A stretch of DNA of 64,000 bases. Source: Bacteroidota bacterium (GTDB taxonomy: Bacteria > Bacteroidota > Bacteroidia > JABDFU01). Where the stretch lies: the NCBI GenBank assembly GCA_013286655.1, contig JABDFG010000001.1, forward strand, positions 42,983-106,982. The letters run 5' to 3'. Each line of letters begins with the position of its first letter. Positions within the stretch are counted from its first letter, which is position 1. The notes under the pieces are model-generated. The model was not told the origin of the DNA. It was given only the letters and a program-made list of their open reading frames with translations, and searched no databases. A program made the position numbers and the translations under genes. This document shows positions 17,414 through 26,949 of this stretch, piece by piece.

Positions 17414-18021
17414 AAATCCTGTGCATTGGTCAGAATTACGCAAAACACAATTCGGAAATGAAATCCGAAACTCCAGCGGAGCCCGTATTCTTTATGAAAC
17501 CAGATACAGCCCTCTTAACAGAAGGTAAACCCTTTTATTACCCCGATTTTTCAAAAGAAATCCACCACGAAGTAGAACTGGTATTAAAAATTTCAAAAAA
17601 CGGCAAACACATTGATCCTGATTTGGCAAAGAATTACTACGAAGAAATTGGAGTTGGAATTGACTTTACAGCCCGTGACCTTCAATCCCGGTGCAAAGAA
17701 AAAGGGTTACCCTGGGAAAAAGCCAAAGCATTTGATGGCTCAGCTCCTGTCGGGAAATTTGTTTCAAAAAAAGAATTTTCTGACTTAACGAATCTGTCTT
17801 TTCAACTTAAGCTGAACAACGCGATCGTTCAAAAAGGAAATACGAAAGACCTGTTATTTTCTTTTGATACCATTATTGCCTATTTATCCACATTTATTAC
17901 CCTACGGACAGGAGATCTTATTTTTACGGGAACTCCGGAGGGCGTTGGGCCAGTCAAAATAGGCGATCAGCTGGAAGCTTTTATAGAAAACAAATCTCTT
18001 TTGCGTTTTGACGTTAAATAA
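17410..18021 (+). CDS. Fumarylacetoacetate hydrolase family protein
   Basis: A 203-residue FAH-fold enzyme. The metal-binding Glu/Glu/Asp are seen in IHHEVELVLKI and GVGIDFTARDLQ, and the end carries FTGTPEGVGPV, all typical. The short form fits acylpyruvase or oxaloacetate decarboxylase/tautomerase type members; the substrate cannot be decided. The start overlaps the exonuclease stop (ATGA). Its last 8 bases overlap the end of the convergent DUF1501 gene. Confidence 0.88.
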   Translation: MKILCIGQNYAKHNSEMKSETPAEPVFFMKPDTALLTEGKPFYYPDFSKEIHHEVELVLKISKNGKHIDPDLAKNYYEEIGVGIDFTARDLQSRCKEKGLPWEKAKAFDGSAPVGKFVSKKEFSDLTNLSFQLKLNNAIVQKGNTKDLLFSFDTIIAYLSTFITLRTGDLIFTGTPEGVGPVKIGDQLEAFIENKSLLRFDVK

Positions 18022-19207
18022 AATCCAGTTTTCCGAAATTTTTATTCATCACTTTTTTACTTTCCACCTGCAGCCACTTTTCTAAAATGCTTGCATAAAT
18101 ACTCCGGAAATCAATTTGATAGTTCAGGTCTCCTCCATCCAGATTAGAAAGATCAGGGCCCTCATTCAAAACTCCCTTTTTATTAAGTGCACCTGAAAAA
18201 ACAAAAACAGAGCTGGCGGTACCATGATCCGTTCCATTACTGGCATTCTGCTCTACCCTACGGCCAAATTCAGAAAAGGTCATCATTAAGGTATCATCCC
18301 AGGCATCATTCTTTTTAAGGTCTTTTATAAATGCAGCAACTCCTTCAGCATATTCTTTCAAAAGTTTTTCCTGTTTATTCTTCTGATTGACATGTGTATC
18401 AAAACCACCTAAGGATACATAATATACCTTTGCAGGAAGGCCGCTGTTAATAAAGGTCGCAATCGTTTTCAGTTGCCGTGCAAATTCCGTATTGGGATAA
18501 TCGGCCGTATTTTTATATGTTTTTGAGGTTTGATAAATATAATCCGCAGAAGAAGACGTCTCAATCATTGTTTTATACAAATAGCCTAAATTATCATCGT
18601 TTAGATTCTTTCCATCCATCCGTGAAACGACATCCTTGAAAAATGGTTCGCGCGTCGTATCATAAAGTTGCCTGGCATCTTTTACAGCCAGTGCCTTTTT
18701 ATGTTGCCCTTTCATCGCCAGGGAAAGGCTGTCGTCTACCTCTATTGCAGCATATCCATTTTGACAACCTGTACAATTAGCATCCAGGTACCGCCCAATC
18801 CAGCCGGTAGACAAATATTCATTCGAATCACTTGCCGTATGCCAGATATCAAGCGAACGAAAATGGGAACGGTCCGGGTTGGGATACCCTACGCTATTAA
18901 TGATGCTCATCCAGCCCTGATCAACTATTTCCTGTAAGGGTTGCAGCGCAGGATTAAAACCAAGTTCATCGTTCAGTCGCAGAATACTGCTTTTAGGTAC
19001 AGACAGTCCAGGTCTTTTCTGATAATAGATATCATTATTGAATGGAACGATGGTGTTCAATCCATCGTTCCCTCCGGAAAGCTGAATAATCACCAGTCGT
19101 TTATTCCCCGGAATTTCAGCTTCTAACTCAAATGATTTGAGAAAAGAAGGAACTAACAACATTCCTGTCGCAAGACTTGATTGCTTTATGAAGTTACGTC
19201 TGTTCAT
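18014..19207 (-). CDS. DUF1501 exported protein (Tat-type signal)
   Basis: A 397-residue exported protein. The N-terminus MNRRNFIKQSSLATGMLLVPSFLKSF has the twin-arginine motif RRNFIK followed by a hydrophobic stretch, so a folded, possibly metal-containing protein is exported. Alkaline-phosphatase-superfamily-like motifs of DUF1501 are seen: QLSGGNDGLNTIVP near the start, GGFDTHVNQ mid-protein and EFGRRVEQNASNGTDHGTAS near residue 315. It lies 18 bases after the DUF1800 gene on the same strand. The two families are found together widely; their joint function is not known. Confidence 0.9.
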   Translation of the reverse strand: MNRRNFIKQSSLATGMLLVPSFLKSFELEAEIPGNKRLVIIQLSGGNDGLNTIVPFNNDIYYQKRPGLSVPKSSILRLNDELGFNPALQPLQEIVDQGWMSIINSVGYPNPDRSHFRSLDIWHTASDSNEYLSTGWIGRYLDANCTGCQNGYAAIEVDDSLSLAMKGQHKKALAVKDARQLYDTTREPFFKDVVSRMDGKNLNDDNLGYLYKTMIETSSSADYIYQTSKTYKNTADYPNTEFARQLKTIATFINSGLPAKVYYVSLGGFDTHVNQKNKQEKLLKEYAEGVAAFIKDLKKNDAWDDTLMMTFSEFGRRVEQNASNGTDHGTASSVFVFSGALNKKGVLNEGPDLSNLDGGDLNYQIDFRSIYASILEKWLQVESKKVMNKNFGKLDFI

Positions 19208-19225
19208 TCCGCGCTCCCCTTTAAA

Positions 19226-20623
19226 TTAACACAGTTGATACTCTGGCAAAGAAAGAAGTTCCAATGCCGCACTTTTTATAGTACCATTTCCTGGTTCCGA
19301 AATCAGATCAAGTATTTCTTTCGGAGGTTCTCGTTGGAGCAGGAAGTCTGCCAATTGAGCCTTTGTCATATCTTTTGGAACATCCGCTTCAAATTTTTCC
19401 CAACTCGCAATGGCTTTTACTTTCCTCTGTACCTTGCTTTGTACTTTTAGCTCTTCCTGCGACTTCAGCATTTTATATTCTTCCGGTTCTTCTTTCTCCG
19501 CCAAGGCTATAATCCCATTATTCAATACGATTGAAGGTAATTTCAGCCGGAGCATTAAAGAAGAGGAATCTATCCAGTTTTTACCACCAGCCCAGCCACT
19601 TACATTAGGAGGAGCAAACAATTGCTGCCCTAAAAGTTTCTGAATATAAATTAATACATTGGGGTCTTCGTATTTCACTCCAAAAGAACGGTTCAAACCG
19701 ACCAATAGTTCGATGGGAGATTTTATTTTAACGCCAATATTTTTTTTATCGTAAAACCATTCGGAGGTGAGGATAGTTTTCATCAAAGCAGCAATATCAT
19801 ACCCTGATTCATAGAATGAATCTGTTAATGTATTAACACACCCTTCGTCTGGTTCATCATTTACAAAAAAACGATACGCTTTTGAACAGATAAAATGAGC
19901 GCAGGTCTTTTGCTGAAGTAGTATGTCAAGTATATCCTCCCCATTAAAATTGCCCGTTTTGCCAAAAAATGTTTTTTCTCCACTATCATGTCTTTCCGGG
20001 TGGAATTCAAAATCTCCTTTTTTATCAAAACCCCAGCCCGTAAATGCTCTGGCTGATTCTTTTATATCCTGTTCGGTATAATTTCCCCGTCCCAACGTAA
20101 ATAATTCCATTAATTCTCTTGCAAAATTTTCATTGGGATGCTTTTTCCGGTTTTGCTGATTATTCAAAAAGTCAAGCATAGCGGCACTTTTAGAAACCTG
20201 CAATAAGAGGTCTTTAAATTTTCCGAGGGCATATTGGCGCTGAATATTATTTAAATCCTGTGTAAAGACAGGATTAAGAGATCGGCAGGCAAAATGTCCA
20301 TGCCAAAACAAGGTCATTTTCTCCCGAAACACAGCATCCGTTTCTGTCAGCTGCGACAACCACATTACATTTAATTCCTTATCATATTTAAGCGATTCGG
20401 CAGCTATTTCCGACTTTCTTTCGGCAGAAAGATCCTTATAATCCTCCGAAGGCAGCGTGCTCTTATCGACCAAAGATAAAGGGTATATACTTGCTGCATT
20501 CTGAAAAATCAAATCGACATGTTTTTCAAGGGTTAAGCTGGAATTATACGTTTGGTATCCTGAACCGAAACCGGCTCTTAGATAAAGATGCTGAATTTGC
20601 TTTTGTTTACTAACACCAGTCAT
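19226..20623 (-). CDS. DUF1800 family protein
   Basis: A 465-residue protein of the DUF1800 family, with HLYLRAGFG at the start, the characteristic NFARELMELFTLGRGNYTEQDIKESARAFTGW (about residues 170-202), and a late GWAGGKNWIDSSSLMLRL. The ATG at 20623 is chosen because homologues begin close to the HLYLRAGFG motif; an in-frame upstream ATG at 20680 would add 19 unrelated residues. No signal peptide is evident. It leads a two-gene operon with the DUF1501 gene. The biochemical role is unknown. Confidence 0.88.
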   Translation of the reverse strand: MTGVSKQKQIQHLYLRAGFGSGYQTYNSSLTLEKHVDLIFQNAASIYPLSLVDKSTLPSEDYKDLSAERKSEIAAESLKYDKELNVMWLSQLTETDAVFREKMTLFWHGHFACRSLNPVFTQDLNNIQRQYALGKFKDLLLQVSKSAAMLDFLNNQQNRKKHPNENFARELMELFTLGRGNYTEQDIKESARAFTGWGFDKKGDFEFHPERHDSGEKTFFGKTGNFNGEDILDILLQQKTCAHFICSKAYRFFVNDEPDEGCVNTLTDSFYESGYDIAALMKTILTSEWFYDKKNIGVKIKSPIELLVGLNRSFGVKYEDPNVLIYIQKLLGQQLFAPPNVSGWAGGKNWIDSSSLMLRLKLPSIVLNNGIIALAEKEEPEEYKMLKSQEELKVQSKVQRKVKAIASWEKFEADVPKDMTKAQLADFLLQREPPKEILDLISEPGNGTIKSAALELLSLPEYQLC

Positions 20624-20742
20624 TGGGAATCCTTTTCTGTTCGACTTAAAATCTGGGGAATGGTTTAATATCAAGAGCAAAAAAAGCTAAATTAGTGTCT
20701 TCATTAATTTATCCTAATTATTGACGTATTTTAAATAATGTT

Positions 20743-23181
20743 ATGGCTCCGGCAGGAAAAAACAAAAACAGCGAAACCAAAGAAGAGTTATCTTTTGAAC
20801 AATTCAAAAAGGTTGTATTGGAGGATTACCGCGTTGCCAATGAAAGCCGGGAGGCTAGTTTAACCGGACGCAAAGAAGTACTTACCGGAAAGGCAAAATT
20901 CGGAATTTTCGGAGATGGCAAAGAAATAGCTCAGGTAGCTATGGCAAAAGTGTTTCGGGAAGGGGATTTCCGTTCGGGTTATTACCGCGATCAAACCTTT
21001 ATGTTTTCTACAGGTACATTGACTTTACAGGAATGGTTTGCCGGCCTCTATGCCCATACGGATCCGGATGTTGAGCCGATGAGCGCCGGCCGGCAAATGG
21101 GGGGACACTTCGGTACACGCAGCCTGAATCCGGATGGCAGCTGGAAAGACCTGATGAAAATAAAAAACTCCTCCTCTGATATTTCTCCAACCGGAAGCCA
21201 GATGCCGCGATTGCTTGGGCTTGCCATGGCATCAAAATATTACAGGATAAATACTGATTTGCAAGGTGCTTCCTTTCAGAAATTCTCCGGCAAAGGGAAT
21301 GAAGTAGCTTTCGGAACCATCGGTGACGCGAGTACATCGGAAGGAATTTTTTGGGAAACGATCAATGCAGCAGGTGTTATGCAGGTACCTATGCTGGTAT
21401 CCGTATGGGATGATGGCCACGGCATTTCCGTTCCTAAAAAGTACCAGACGACTAAGGAAAGTATATCCGAAATTCTGAAAGGTTTCCAGCGGGATGAATA
21501 CGAAAAAGGATATGAGATCTTTAAAACAAAAGGCTGGGATTACGCTCACCTGTGTGAAACATACGAAAAAGCTATTAAGGTTTGCAGGGATGAACATATT
21601 CCGGTTCTGATACATGTGGAAGAAATGACTCAACCACAGGGCCATAGCACTTCCGGCTCACACGAACGTTATAAATCACAGGATCGCCTGGAATGGGAAC
21701 AGGAATTCGATCCCATCAAAAAAATGCGCGAATGGATACTGGAGAGCGCCATCTCTACAGAAGAGGAACTTATCCGGATTGAGAATAGCGCAAAGGAAGC
21801 TGTAAAGGAAGCGAAAAAAAGGGCCTGGGATAACTATCTTGATCCGATTAAAACAGAGGTTCGCGAAGTATGTTCCTTGCTGGAGGGAATCGCAGCTGAA
21901 AGCAGCAATGCTGAATCCATTGAAAAAATCAAGTCGGAATTGTCTTCCATTCGTGAACCCGTTCGCAAAGATGTTATCACAAACGTAAAAAAAGCTTTGC
22001 GTTTAACCGTCCGTGAAAAAAATCATGCTAAACAAAAACTTGTTGACTGGCTTAAACAATCGGGAATAGCAAACTACGATCGCTACAATTCTTATTTATA
22101 CAGTGAATCTACCTCATCTGCACTTGCGGTTCCGCTTAATCCGGTGAAATACGGAACGGAGGAAAAACAGCTGGACGGGCGGGAGCTTTTAAGGGAAAAT
22201 TTTGATGTGATCCTTTCCAGGTATCCGGAAGTCTTAATCTTCGGAGAAGACTCCGGAAAAATTGGTGGTGTTAATCAAGGGCTGGAAGGTTTACAAAAAA
22301 AATACGGTGAACACCGGGTATTTGATACGGGCATACGGGAAGCCACTATTCTTGGCCAGGCCATCGGAATGGCAATGCGGGGGCTTCGTCCGATCGCAGA
22401 AATTCAATACCTCGATTATTTACTATACGCTTTGCAGGTCATGAGCGATGACCTGGCTACGCTTCAATACCGTACAAAGGGAGGACAAAAGGCGCCCGTG
22501 ATTATTCGTACCAGAGGGCATCGGCTGGAAGGTGTCTGGCACAGCGGCTCCCCAATGGGAATGGCTATCAATTCACTGCGCGGAATCTATATCTGCGTGC
22601 CCCGTAATATGACCCAGGCAGCTGGCTTTTATAACACCTTACTTCAATCGGACGAACCGGGAATAATTATTGAACCCTTAAACGCTTACCGCCTGAAAGA
22701 AAGGACTCCAACTAATTTTGGGGAATTCCTGATACCTCTGGGTATTCCTGAAATTATCCGGCAAGGGAGTGATGTTACCCTGGTGACCTATGGTTCTTGT
22801 TGCCGGATCGCACTAGAGGCGTCAAAATTCCTGGAAGCAGCCGGAATTTCTCTGGAAATTATTGATGTGCAAACCTTATTACCTTTCGATGTTCATCATT
22901 CCATTGTTGAATCCATCAAAAAAACAAACCGGGTTGTATTTCTTGATGAAGATGTGCCCGGAGGAGCGAGTGCTTATATGTTGCAAAAAACACTGGAAAA
23001 TCAGGGCGCTTATCAGTACCTGGATTCCGCCCCACGGACCCTGACCGCCAAGGATCATCGTCCGGCATACAGCAGTGATGGTGACTATTTCAGTAAACCA
23101 AGTGCCGATGATGTGTTTGATACGGTATATAGCCTGATGCGGGAAACTGACCCCGGAAAATTTCCTGGAATATACGCATGA
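20743..23181 (+). CDS. Fused alpha/beta E1 component of a 2-oxoacid dehydrogenase
   Basis: A thiamine-diphosphate decarboxylase carrying both E1 subunits in one chain (812 residues). The alpha part (about 15-365) includes the cofactor region GDASTSEGIFWETINAAG (194-211) and WDDGHGISVP (222-231), where most E1 alpha chains have GDG and NN; this Bacteroidota branch often shows the altered form. A helical, charged linker of roughly 120 residues follows. The beta part (about 485-812) has FGEDSGKIGGVNQGLEGLQKKYG and EIQYLDYLLYALQ. It probably acts on branched-chain 2-oxoacids or pyruvate. No E2 or E3 gene is nearby. The stop overlaps murQ by four bases. Confidence 0.88.
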   Translation: MAPAGKNKNSETKEELSFEQFKKVVLEDYRVANESREASLTGRKEVLTGKAKFGIFGDGKEIAQVAMAKVFREGDFRSGYYRDQTFMFSTGTLTLQEWFAGLYAHTDPDVEPMSAGRQMGGHFGTRSLNPDGSWKDLMKIKNSSSDISPTGSQMPRLLGLAMASKYYRINTDLQGASFQKFSGKGNEVAFGTIGDASTSEGIFWETINAAGVMQVPMLVSVWDDGHGISVPKKYQTTKESISEILKGFQRDEYEKGYEIFKTKGWDYAHLCETYEKAIKVCRDEHIPVLIHVEEMTQPQGHSTSGSHERYKSQDRLEWEQEFDPIKKMREWILESAISTEEELIRIENSAKEAVKEAKKRAWDNYLDPIKTEVREVCSLLEGIAAESSNAESIEKIKSELSSIREPVRKDVITNVKKALRLTVREKNHAKQKLVDWLKQSGIANYDRYNSYLYSESTSSALAVPLNPVKYGTEEKQLDGRELLRENFDVILSRYPEVLIFGEDSGKIGGVNQGLEGLQKKYGEHRVFDTGIREATILGQAIGMAMRGLRPIAEIQYLDYLLYALQVMSDDLATLQYRTKGGQKAPVIIRTRGHRLEGVWHSGSPMGMAINSLRGIYICVPRNMTQAAGFYNTLLQSDEPGIIIEPLNAYRLKERTPTNFGEFLIPLGIPEIIRQGSDVTLVTYGSCCRIALEASKFLEAAGISLEIIDVQTLLPFDVHHSIVESIKKTNRVVFLDEDVPGGASAYMLQKTLENQGAYQYLDSAPRTLTAKDHRPAYSSDGDYFSKPSADDVFDTVYSLMRETDPGKFPGIYA

Positions 23182-23981
23182 AGCGCATCACGGAACAAGA
23201 CTCCAGGTATACCCACCTTGAAAAAATGAAGGTGAAGGATCTATTGATCAACATCAATCAAGAGGATAAATCCGTCCCCTTTGCCATTGAAAAAGTGATT
23301 TCTGATATCGAAAAGCTGATAAATGCGATCGTCCGGCAAATGAAAAAAGGAGGTCGTCTTTTTTACATCGGTGCGGGCACAAGCGGACGTCTGGGAATTG
23401 TAGACGCTTCCGAATGTCCTCCTACCTATGGTGTCCCTCAGGGCCTGGTGATCGGTTTAATTGCAGGCGGGGATAAAGCCATCCGGAAATCAGTGGAATT
23501 TGCAGAAGACGATGCAGAACAAGGCTGGAAGGACCTTCAGAAATACAAAATAAATAAAAAGGATCTGGTCATCGGCATCGCCGCATCCGGAACAACCCCT
23601 TATGTTGTCGGGGCATTAAAAAAGTGCAATGCAAGGAGTATCAGCACCGGCTGTATCACCTGTAATCCTCAAAGCCCTGTTGCAGATCAGGCAAAATACC
23701 CCGTCATTGTTATTGTGGGTCCTGAATTTGTAACGGGCAGTACCCGTATGAAAGCGGGTACTGCACAAAAATTGGTATTGAATATGATCTCTACCTCTGT
23801 TATGATAAAACTCGGCAGGGTACGCGGTAATAAAATGGTCGATATGCTTTTAAGCAATCACAAACTGGTTGATCGTGGCACCAATATGATTATGAACGAG
23901 TTAGGTCTGGATTACAAGAGCGCCTATCAATTGTTATCAAAACACAAAAACGTTCGCAAAGCCATTGACTCCTTTTCTTAA
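23178..23981 (+). CDS. murQ: N-acetylmuramic acid 6-phosphate etherase
   Basis: Cleaves the lactyl ether of MurNAc-6-phosphate to give GlcNAc-6-phosphate and D-lactate in cell-wall recycling. The SIS domain is seen in GRLFYIGAGTSGRLGIVDASECPPTYG (about residues 55-80), with LVIGIAASGTTPYVVGAL and TGSTRMKAGTAQKLVLNM, all typical. At 267 residues it is slightly short of E. coli MurQ (298), the C-terminal helices being trimmed. Its start overlaps the stop of the E1 gene (ATGA), an unexpected pairing in metabolic terms. Confidence 0.94.
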   Translation: MKRITEQDSRYTHLEKMKVKDLLININQEDKSVPFAIEKVISDIEKLINAIVRQMKKGGRLFYIGAGTSGRLGIVDASECPPTYGVPQGLVIGLIAGGDKAIRKSVEFAEDDAEQGWKDLQKYKINKKDLVIGIAASGTTPYVVGALKKCNARSISTGCITCNPQSPVADQAKYPVIVIVGPEFVTGSTRMKAGTAQKLVLNMISTSVMIKLGRVRGNKMVDMLLSNHKLVDRGTNMIMNELGLDYKSAYQLLSKHKNVRKAIDSFS

Positions 23982-23986
23982 CTTTG
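23979..23986 (+). promoter_or_regulatory. pruA promoter -7 element
   Basis: TAACTTTG, a perfect TAnnTTTG match, overlaps the murQ stop codon and lies 36 bases before the pruA ATG. Confidence 0.45.
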
Positions 23987-24022
23987 TTATCTTCTTGATT
24001 TTTTTATCAAAAAAAAAAACAC

Positions 24023-25660
24023 ATGTCCAAAGGATTTTTCAACATTCCGGCAGCAATAAATGAACCCATAAAAAATTATGCTCCCGGCTCTCAGGAACGT
24101 AAAGAATTGAAGGCCATGCTCCATCAATTACGCTCCGAAACAAAGGACATACCGATGTACATTGATGGAAAGGAAGTACGCACCGGAAAAAAAATGCGTT
24201 TGGCTCCCCCACATGATCACAAACATACACTTGGCCATTATCATGCCGGTGATAAATTGCATATAAAAAGTGCCATTAAAGCTGCTCTTTCTGCAAAAAA
24301 GAATTGGGAAAAATTACCCTGGGAGCAACGTGCTTCAATTTTTCTGAAAGCGGCCGACCTGATTGCAGGCCCCTATCGGGCTAAATTGAATGCGGCAACA
24401 ATGCTGGGTCAATCAAAAAATGTCTACCAGGCGGAGATTGATTCTGCTTGTGAAATCATAGACTTCCTCCGCTTTAATGTACAATACATGAGCGAAATTT
24501 ACAAACAACAGCCACTTTCTGTTTCGGGTTCTGGTGTTTGGAACAGGCTTGAACAAAGGCCCTTGGAAGGATTTATTTTCGCCCTTACTCCTTTTAATTT
24601 TACGGCCATCGCGGGTAATCTGCCCAGCTCCTGTGCTATGATGGGTAATGTTGTTGTATGGAAACCCTCCAACAGCGCCATTTATTCTGCGGATGTTCTC
24701 ATGGAAGTTTTCAGGAAGGCCGGTTTACCTGCAGGCGTTATCAACCTGGTGTATGTGTCGGGACAGGAAGCGGGAGACGTCATTTTTTCTCACCCTGATT
24801 TTGCCGGCATTCATTTTACAGGTTCTACAGAAGTATTCCGGAACGTCTGGAAAACAATTGGTAATAATATTAATAACTACAAATCATATCCCCGGATTGT
24901 GGGCGAAACAGGGGGTAAAGATTTCATCATCGCACATCCTTCAGCTGACCTTAAGGTTTTAACAACCGCATTAAGCCGGGGCGCCTTTGAATACCAGGGA
25001 CAAAAATGCTCGGCAGCATCCAGGGCTTATATTCCAAAAAGTATCTGGCCGGAGGTTAAAAAACTGCTTCTTGCAGACATCGCATCTTTTAAAATGGGTC
25101 CGACGGAGGATTTTACCAATTTCATCAATGCGGTCATCGATGAAAAATCTTTTGACAAAATTGCAGGCTTTATTGATACTGCCAGGAAGGACAAAAAAGT
25201 GGAGATCATCGCAGGAGGACATTACAACAAATCCAAAGGTTATTTTATCGAACCTACCGTGCTGCTGACAAAAGACCCCTATTATGTTACGATGCGCGAA
25301 GAGATTTTTGGTCCCGTACTTACCATCTATGTTTACGAGGATAAAAAATTTGAACAAACACTGGACATCATAAATAAAACTTCCAACTATGCTTTAACCG
25401 GTTCTATTATTTCCCAGGACCGTTATGCAATTGAAACGGCTGCAAAAAAACTGAGTCAGTCTGCAGGTAATTTTTACATCAATGATAAGTGTACCGGAGC
25501 CGTGGTGGGACAACAACCTTTTGGCGGAGCCCGGGGTTCGGGAACCAATGACAAAGCGGGATCCATGATCAACCTATTACGTTGGGTTTCTCCAAGAACG
25601 ATCAAGGAGTCTTTTGTGCCTCCTACCGACTACCGTTATCCTTTTTTACAAAAAGACTAG
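24023..25660 (+). CDS. pruA: L-glutamate gamma-semialdehyde (P5C) dehydrogenase
   Basis: Oxidises glutamate semialdehyde to glutamate with NAD+, the second step of proline breakdown. The 545-residue protein matches the long P5C dehydrogenase class: N-terminal FFNIPAAINEPIKNYAPGS, ALTPFNFTAIAGNLPSS, GETGGKDFIIAHPSAD with the catalytic Glu, and FEYQGQKCSAASRAY with the catalytic Cys (about residue 330). The C-terminal QQPFGGARGSGTNDKAG is typical. No proline dehydrogenase gene is nearby. Confidence 0.95.
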   Translation: MSKGFFNIPAAINEPIKNYAPGSQERKELKAMLHQLRSETKDIPMYIDGKEVRTGKKMRLAPPHDHKHTLGHYHAGDKLHIKSAIKAALSAKKNWEKLPWEQRASIFLKAADLIAGPYRAKLNAATMLGQSKNVYQAEIDSACEIIDFLRFNVQYMSEIYKQQPLSVSGSGVWNRLEQRPLEGFIFALTPFNFTAIAGNLPSSCAMMGNVVVWKPSNSAIYSADVLMEVFRKAGLPAGVINLVYVSGQEAGDVIFSHPDFAGIHFTGSTEVFRNVWKTIGNNINNYKSYPRIVGETGGKDFIIAHPSADLKVLTTALSRGAFEYQGQKCSAASRAYIPKSIWPEVKKLLLADIASFKMGPTEDFTNFINAVIDEKSFDKIAGFIDTARKDKKVEIIAGGHYNKSKGYFIEPTVLLTKDPYYVTMREEIFGPVLTIYVYEDKKFEQTLDIINKTSNYALTGSIISQDRYAIETAAKKLSQSAGNFYINDKCTGAVVGQQPFGGARGSGTNDKAGSMINLLRWVSPRTIKESFVPPTDYRYPFLQKD

Positions 25661-25668
25661 TTCATACG

Positions 25669-26163
25669 ATGAAAATCTTATCCGGCCTTTTTGTTTTTTT
25701 TCCAATGCTGTTATCAGCACAGGCAGCTTTTACAGGAATTACCGTTGTGGAAAAAAGCCATGGGCTTTATGAGGTTGAAATAGCCGGTAAAGTAAAAGCG
25801 GAAAATACGCTAACCCAAACTTCCAATTATGTCAGCAAAGAAAAATTATTGCTTACGACGGATACGGTAGTAGCCGATATCGGCAAAACATTTGGAATGG
25901 AGTTTAGTATTAACACTGCCAGTACCGTGATCATTCCTTTAAAATTCGTATGGGAATTCCCAAGACCCATGAAAAACCCCTTTAATGGAAAAATATACAA
26001 AACATCGGAAATTGAAGAAATAGTTCAAACGAATCAACCTAACTTTCATAGTTATTCCCTCGAATACGATTACGAGTTTGTGGAAGGTTTGTGGGGCTTC
26101 AAGATCTATTATAACAACGTGGAAATCTACAAACACTATTTCTGGGTAATGTTGCCTTTATAA
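25669..26163 (+). CDS. Small secreted protein, DUF3859-like
   Basis: A 164-residue exported protein with signal peptide MKILSGLFVFFPMLLSAQA. The mature part appears all-beta, with KFVWEFPRPMKNPFNGKIYKTSEIEEIVQTNQPNFHSYSLEYDYEFVEGLWGFKIYYN, resembling DUF3859. The ATG at 25669 gives a clean signal peptide; an upstream in-frame ATG at 25582 overlaps pruA and is rejected. It follows pruA by eight bases, so it is probably in the same transcript. Function unknown. Confidence 0.75.
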   Translation: MKILSGLFVFFPMLLSAQAAFTGITVVEKSHGLYEVEIAGKVKAENTLTQTSNYVSKEKLLLTTDTVVADIGKTFGMEFSINTASTVIIPLKFVWEFPRPMKNPFNGKIYKTSEIEEIVQTNQPNFHSYSLEYDYEFVEGLWGFKIYYNNVEIYKHYFWVMLPL

Positions 26164-26196
26164 TTTTATTAAACCTAAAACTTAAACCAAATTCTT

Positions 26197-26844
26197 ATGA
26201 AATTTTTCATTGACACGGCTAACCTGGCACAGATAAAGGAAGCACAAGACATGGGCGTACTGGATGGCGTTACTACCAATCCCTCTTTGATGGCGAAAGA
26301 AGGTATCAAAGGCGAATCCAACATTTTAAAACACTATGTTGATATCTGCAACATTGTTACAGGAGATGTTAGTGCAGAAGTTATTTCAACGGATTTTGAA
26401 GGCATTGTGAAAGAAGGAGAAGCCCTTGCTAAACTGCATAAACAAATTGTCGTAAAAGTTCCCATGATCAAAGAAGGTATTAAGGCCATAAAATATTTTA
26501 CAAACAAAGGCATTCGTACTAATTGCACGCTGGTCTTTTCAGCTGGACAGGCATTGTTAGCTGCCAAAGCCGGCGCTACTTACGTATCTCCATTTATCGG
26601 ACGACTGGATGATGTGTCTACGGACGGCTTATCCCTGATAGAAGATATTCGCATCATTTATGACAATTATGGCTACCAAACACAAATACTCGCCGCTTCT
26701 GTACGTCATCCCATGCACATACTTGATTGCGCTAAAATTGGCGCCGATGTGGCTACCTGTCCTCTCAGTGTCATCCTGGCATTATTAAAACATCCTTTAA
26801 CGGACTCAGGGCTTGCACAATTTTTAGCCGATGCAAAAAAATAA
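26197..26844 (+). CDS. fsa: Transaldolase-like fructose-6-phosphate aldolase
   Basis: A class I aldolase of the small transaldolase group (215 residues). It begins [36 protein letters not shown]; the Schiff-base Lys lies in IVVKVPM (about residue 86), and [14 protein letters not shown] and [26 protein letters not shown] are typical. Family members either split fructose 6-phosphate or act as transaldolase; sequence alone does not decide. It is followed by a dispersed hairpin repeat. Confidence 0.9.
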   Translation: MKFFIDTANLAQIKEAQDMGVLDGVTTNPSLMAKEGIKGESNILKHYVDICNIVTGDVSAEVISTDFEGIVKEGEALAKLHKQIVVKVPMIKEGIKAIKYFTNKGIRTNCTLVFSAGQALLAAKAGATYVSPFIGRLDDVSTDGLSLIEDIRIIYDNYGYQTQILAASVRHPMHILDCAKIGADVATCPLSVILALLKHPLTDSGLAQFLADAKK

Positions 26845-26934
26845 ATCCTTAATCCTAATTATTCACAATCTTTCTTTTATTTTCATTGGAGTTCATGAAT
26901 GCTTCGCATTTCCCAAATCCCAAATCCTTAATCC
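26843..26934. repeat. Dispersed hairpin element, copy 1, between direct repeats
   Basis: A core of 39 bases (26873-26911) contains TTCATGAATGCTTCGCATT, with an AATGC-TTC-GCATT hairpin. The same core, one base shorter and with one substitution, occurs at 33989-34026. On each side lies the 13-mer AAATCCTTAATCC (26843-26855 and 26922-26934). The left repeat includes the aldolase stop codon. Further short AAATCC units follow on the right. Confidence 0.7.
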
Positions 26935-26949
26935 CAATTCCCTAATTCC

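Noticed and set aside
25582..25668. Longer start for the DUF3859-like protein
   Set aside because: It overlaps pruA and hides an obvious signal peptide that begins at 25669.
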